Positions 33,368-36,152 of a stretch of 36,152 nt of DNA are shown here, in pieces (position 1 is the first letter of the stretch; every line of letters begins with the position of its first letter). Below the pieces are notes generated by a model. That model worked only from the letters and a program-made list of their open reading frames with translations, was not told the DNA's origin and ran no database searches. The stretch covers positions 1 through 36,152 of the forward strand of contig JAGYMQ010000059.1 of NCBI GenBank assembly GCA_018400535.1, in the 5' to 3' direction. Source of the DNA: Candidatus Cloacimonadota bacterium (lineage in GTDB: Bacteria; Cloacimonadota; Cloacimonadia; Cloacimonadales; TCS61). Position numbers and translations under genes: made by a program.

Positions 33368-35978
33368 ATTCCAGCTTTTTCGGTATTCTCATAATTACTT
33401 CAACAATACCGTCTTTAGATTCAATAGCAAGTTCACCATTAAAATTCTCGATGATCTTACGGGTGATCTGAATGCCCACACCGCTGCCACCGGAACTTTC
33501 CGAGAACAGACCGGATTGGATTTTCGAGAGGATATTCTCAGAAATTTTGCCCGGATTGGAGATCGAGATCTGATAAGTATTTTTGTGCACATCCAGTTCG
33601 ATCTCTATTTCACTATCCGGCTCGGAATATTTCATTGCGTTGTTCAGCAGGTTGCGGATCGCTATCTGGAAAAGATTCTCATCGATATCCACATAGAACG
33701 ATTCTCTCTCTGGTTCGAAAAAGATCCTGGAAAACTGTGGATGGTTGGCATATTCCATGATCAGATTCTCCAGCAGCATGATGAGATCTTTGCGTTTTAT
33801 GTTCAGCTCGAATAACCTGGAAAAGCCGGAGAGCAATAATGTTTTCTTGTAGATCCCTTTCATCGTGGGTCTTATCTGTTCGATCAACTTTTCTGCTGTT
33901 TTCTGCTTGGCTCTGTCTTTTTCGTCCATTTCCTGGTCTGCCAGTTGCAAGTTTACCAGATGTAACTGATTTTTTATGTCATGGGCGATCCTTTGGACGA
34001 GAAAGAGCTCATTCTGGGTATTCAAACGGAATAACCTGATCTGCATGACCGGCAATTTCTTCTGATAGATCTCTTTGAAATCTGTGGTCAGGTCTTTCAA
34101 CAGGTAGAAGAATTTTTGCTGGGAACGGGAAATATTTCGGGGAAATCTGTAAAAACTCAATTTTCCGTAAATCCGCCAGAAATAGAACAAACCAAAAAAA
34201 TTATAGAGCACAGCATAGCTGGATTCTCCCGAAACAAAGGGCAGGAAAAGGATCTGACGGAAGTAGTAATAGATCAGGATCACAAGTAATTCAAATAATA
34301 ACAACAGCAAATAAAAAGGATTAATTCTAAAATTGGATGTTAAAGTTACCTTTTTTAAATAACCGGTATTATCATTAATATAGTAAATTGAGTTTCCTTG
34401 AGTTTCGATGTCTTCATAATTGATCTCTTCCGAAATAGAATAGATTATATTCAATTTATCATCGATCACCTGGAGAGGAAACCAGATCATATCATAATTT
34501 TTATTATCCATCGATAATGCATCTTCCTGGTAATATCGATACCTGTGATTTGCGGAACGACTTATTGTGTTCTCTAATTGTAAATCCTTTGATAAAGTTA
34601 ATTTCTGCAATTTTTCGCTGTTTTTATTCATGCATACAATATTATCATCAACAGCAAACAGGTGCAGCAAAATATTATAATCTATATCGGTGCTAATTAC
34701 ACTATTTGTGGTCAGATCAAGATATTGCAGTTTCTTGATGTATTGATTCTTTGACCATAAACCTAGTACTACTCTTTTTTCTTGAGGAAGAGGTAAAAAT
34801 TTATAGTGATAGAATCCGATTAAGTCGTTACGAACCATTACTTTTTCATTATAGATCTTTTTGAAGCTGCCATCTTTTTCCAATATTGTGAAAAAACAAT
34901 GCATCGAATCATCGATATAGTCTTTGGACAATTTATCGATAGGCATTTCATAGCAGGGTGAATGAGTGGAAAGCAAAATGTCTTGTTCTCCATCATTATC
35001 GATGTCGATTATCTGTAGTTCTTTGATCTCTGTTATGAAGTCTTTCTCCCAGATAATTTCTGCATTTTCCACATCGTAAGCAATAAATTGATCGGGTAAC
35101 CATCGATCGTTTCGGATGAGTAGAAGTAAGTCTGCCTTTCCATCTTCGTTAACATCGAGCTCTCCAAATATGTTTACCCAGCTATACATCAACTGATCGA
35201 ATTTATATTGATCAAATTTTTTCATATAAAAATGTCTGCGTCGAAAATATTGGATGATCCTATAGATATCTTCATAAGTAAATTTTCTGCCGGTCAATTG
35301 TGATAAATTCTCAGCTATATCATTATAAAAGCGAATATTCAAAGAATCCAGCTCCAGCTTCAAACAATCGAGCACAAGAGAATCATAAATAGCCGGATTA
35401 AACACCAGTCGATGAGTGTTATCTTCTTTGATGATTCTACATCTATCTTCATAAGAAATCTTTTCATTAACAGAGTATTTTTGGAAAACAGTTTCCTTTA
35501 TAGTCAACAAAGAATCGGTGGTTATCTTTGCTAAGTTGTAATTTTTAATATGCTTAACCTCGGTCCGGATGGATTTTTTATTATCGTGTGTTTCAAACAG
35601 CGAATAATTATGTTCATCATCTATTAAAACAGTATAAGACACATTTCTAAAATCGGAATTATAAAATATAGTACCATATGGTTGATATACTCCGGCAAAT
35701 TCCTTTTGTGTTAATGCCAGATCTTCACTATCAAGATAATAAAAGCTTGTAGCGTTTGACTCTGCTCTTCTCGAAAGATATAAAAGGTCATTGTGATCAT
35801 TGTTTTCTAATAGTGTAAAAGCGGAAGTTTGATTATAGGTTTCACTATCACTAATTATCTCACGATCGATCAGTTTGTTCTTTATTACAAATAGATATAG
35901 ATTTATCCCGATAAGTAAAACAATAATGAAATATCGAAAAACAGAATGCTTCTTCCTTATCAAACCGATATCGTGCAA
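33366..35978 (-). CDS. Membrane sensor histidine kinase with FG-GAP-like ectodomain
   Basis: 870 residues. TTG start at 35978, 5 bases after AAGGAG; there is no ATG near. TM1 about 15-33 (YFIIVLLIGINLYLFVI), then an ectodomain of about 520 residues with two calcium-type loops of FG-GAP/integrin-like propellers (DVNEDGKADLLLL and DIDNDGEQDILLS). TM2 lies near 555-580 (FYLLLLLFELLVILIYYY) with a possible further hydrophobic stretch. The kinase core has phosphoacceptor His666 (RIAHDIKNQL), N box IRNLLNNAMKYS and G2 box GGSGVGIQI. The usual G1 aspartate motif is replaced by SNPGKIS, so nucleotide binding may be unusual. The stop codon abuts the 95-bp repeat array, beyond which lies the likely partner regulator. 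Confidence 0.9.
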   Translation of the reverse strand: MHDIGLIRKKHSVFRYFIIVLLIGINLYLFVIKNKLIDREIISDSETYNQTSAFTLLENNDHNDLLYLSRRAESNATSFYYLDSEDLALTQKEFAGVYQPYGTIFYNSDFRNVSYTVLIDDEHNYSLFETHDNKKSIRTEVKHIKNYNLAKITTDSLLTIKETVFQKYSVNEKISYEDRCRIIKEDNTHRLVFNPAIYDSLVLDCLKLELDSLNIRFYNDIAENLSQLTGRKFTYEDIYRIIQYFRRRHFYMKKFDQYKFDQLMYSWVNIFGELDVNEDGKADLLLLIRNDRWLPDQFIAYDVENAEIIWEKDFITEIKELQIIDIDNDGEQDILLSTHSPCYEMPIDKLSKDYIDDSMHCFFTILEKDGSFKKIYNEKVMVRNDLIGFYHYKFLPLPQEKRVVLGLWSKNQYIKKLQYLDLTTNSVISTDIDYNILLHLFAVDDNIVCMNKNSEKLQKLTLSKDLQLENTISRSANHRYRYYQEDALSMDNKNYDMIWFPLQVIDDKLNIIYSISEEINYEDIETQGNSIYYINDNTGYLKKVTLTSNFRINPFYLLLLLFELLVILIYYYFRQILFLPFVSGESSYAVLYNFFGLFYFWRIYGKLSFYRFPRNISRSQQKFFYLLKDLTTDFKEIYQKKLPVMQIRLFRLNTQNELFLVQRIAHDIKNQLHLVNLQLADQEMDEKDRAKQKTAEKLIEQIRPTMKGIYKKTLLLSGFSRLFELNIKRKDLIMLLENLIMEYANHPQFSRIFFEPERESFYVDIDENLFQIAIRNLLNNAMKYSEPDSEIEIELDVHKNTYQISISNPGKISENILSKIQSGLFSESSGGSGVGIQITRKIIENFNGELAIESKDGIVEVIMRIPKKLE

Positions 35979-36050
35979 ATTGACTCCTTAAAATAGATCT
36001 TAATCCAATTTTGTTTGGTTTTTATTTTTTGCAACTATTTCTTTAACCAA

Positions 36051-36066
36051 TGCCTTTCTTGTGCCA
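36051..36066 (-). promoter_or_regulatory. Sigma-54 promoter candidate upstream of FG-GAP kinase
   Basis: Minus strand TGGCACAAGAAAGGCA has a perfect -24 box (TGGCAC, then A) and GC at -12 with exact spacing; AG replaces TT. The predicted start is near 36040, about 60 nt before the TTG at 35978. An AACCT/AGGTT inverted repeat lies 40-63 bp further upstream (36106-36129). Confidence 0.55.
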
Positions 36067-36152
36067 AATAAGAGATAAACAATTTTGATAGGCTTAATTA
36101 TACCTAACCTGATCGATCGGAAATAGGTTGTCACCTTTAAGTGTTTTATATT

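Overview
The window is AT-rich and has the look of a Gram-negative member of the FCB superphylum, most likely Cloacimonadota or a near relative. The evidence is a C-terminal secretion domain with a PNPFNP motif on the M14 peptidase, two gingipain-family (C25) proteases, very large secreted repeat proteins and TPR-containing histidine kinases. The phylum call is inference; no rRNA or universal marker gene is present.

Layout. Positions 1-7252 (minus strand) hold a compact secreted-peptidase operon: a small periplasmic TPR protein, an M14 zinc carboxypeptidase and a C25 protease that runs off the left edge. A tRNA-Arg(UCG) lies at 7391-7467. Positions 7838-12358 (plus) hold an RND efflux operon (lipoprotein adaptor, HAE1-type pump) ending in an Rrf2-family regulator, followed by a TauE/SafE-type exporter. 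After a 624-bp intergenic region with several inverted repeats come an orphan cytoplasmic TPR-histidine kinase and a GNAT acetyltransferase (15716-16453).

From 16549 to 35978 every gene is on the minus strand and the region is organised around signalling. In transcription order it has: a membrane sensor kinase with an FG-GAP-like ectodomain; three tandem 95-bp repeats; an NtrC-type sigma-54 activator; a YdeI/OmdA-like protein; a second sensor kinase with periplasmic TPRs; a second NtrC-type activator overlapping it by 8 bp; a 250-bp gap with a good sigma-54 promoter candidate and an upstream palindrome; a receiver-only response regulator; and a 3435-residue C25 protease/adhesin whose start codon overlaps the regulator's stop (ATGA).

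The most interesting reading is a self-contained circuit. The TPR kinase phosphorylates the NtrC activator, which drives a sigma-54 promoter for a bicistron of a small receiver, itself a close relative of the activator's own receiver, and a giant gingipain-like surface protease. Two more sigma-54-like sites precede the two kinase operons. The motifs and the gene order are visible in the sequence; the wiring between them is inference. Start codons were chosen by ribosome-binding-site spacing, and several regulators appear to start with TTG or GTG.
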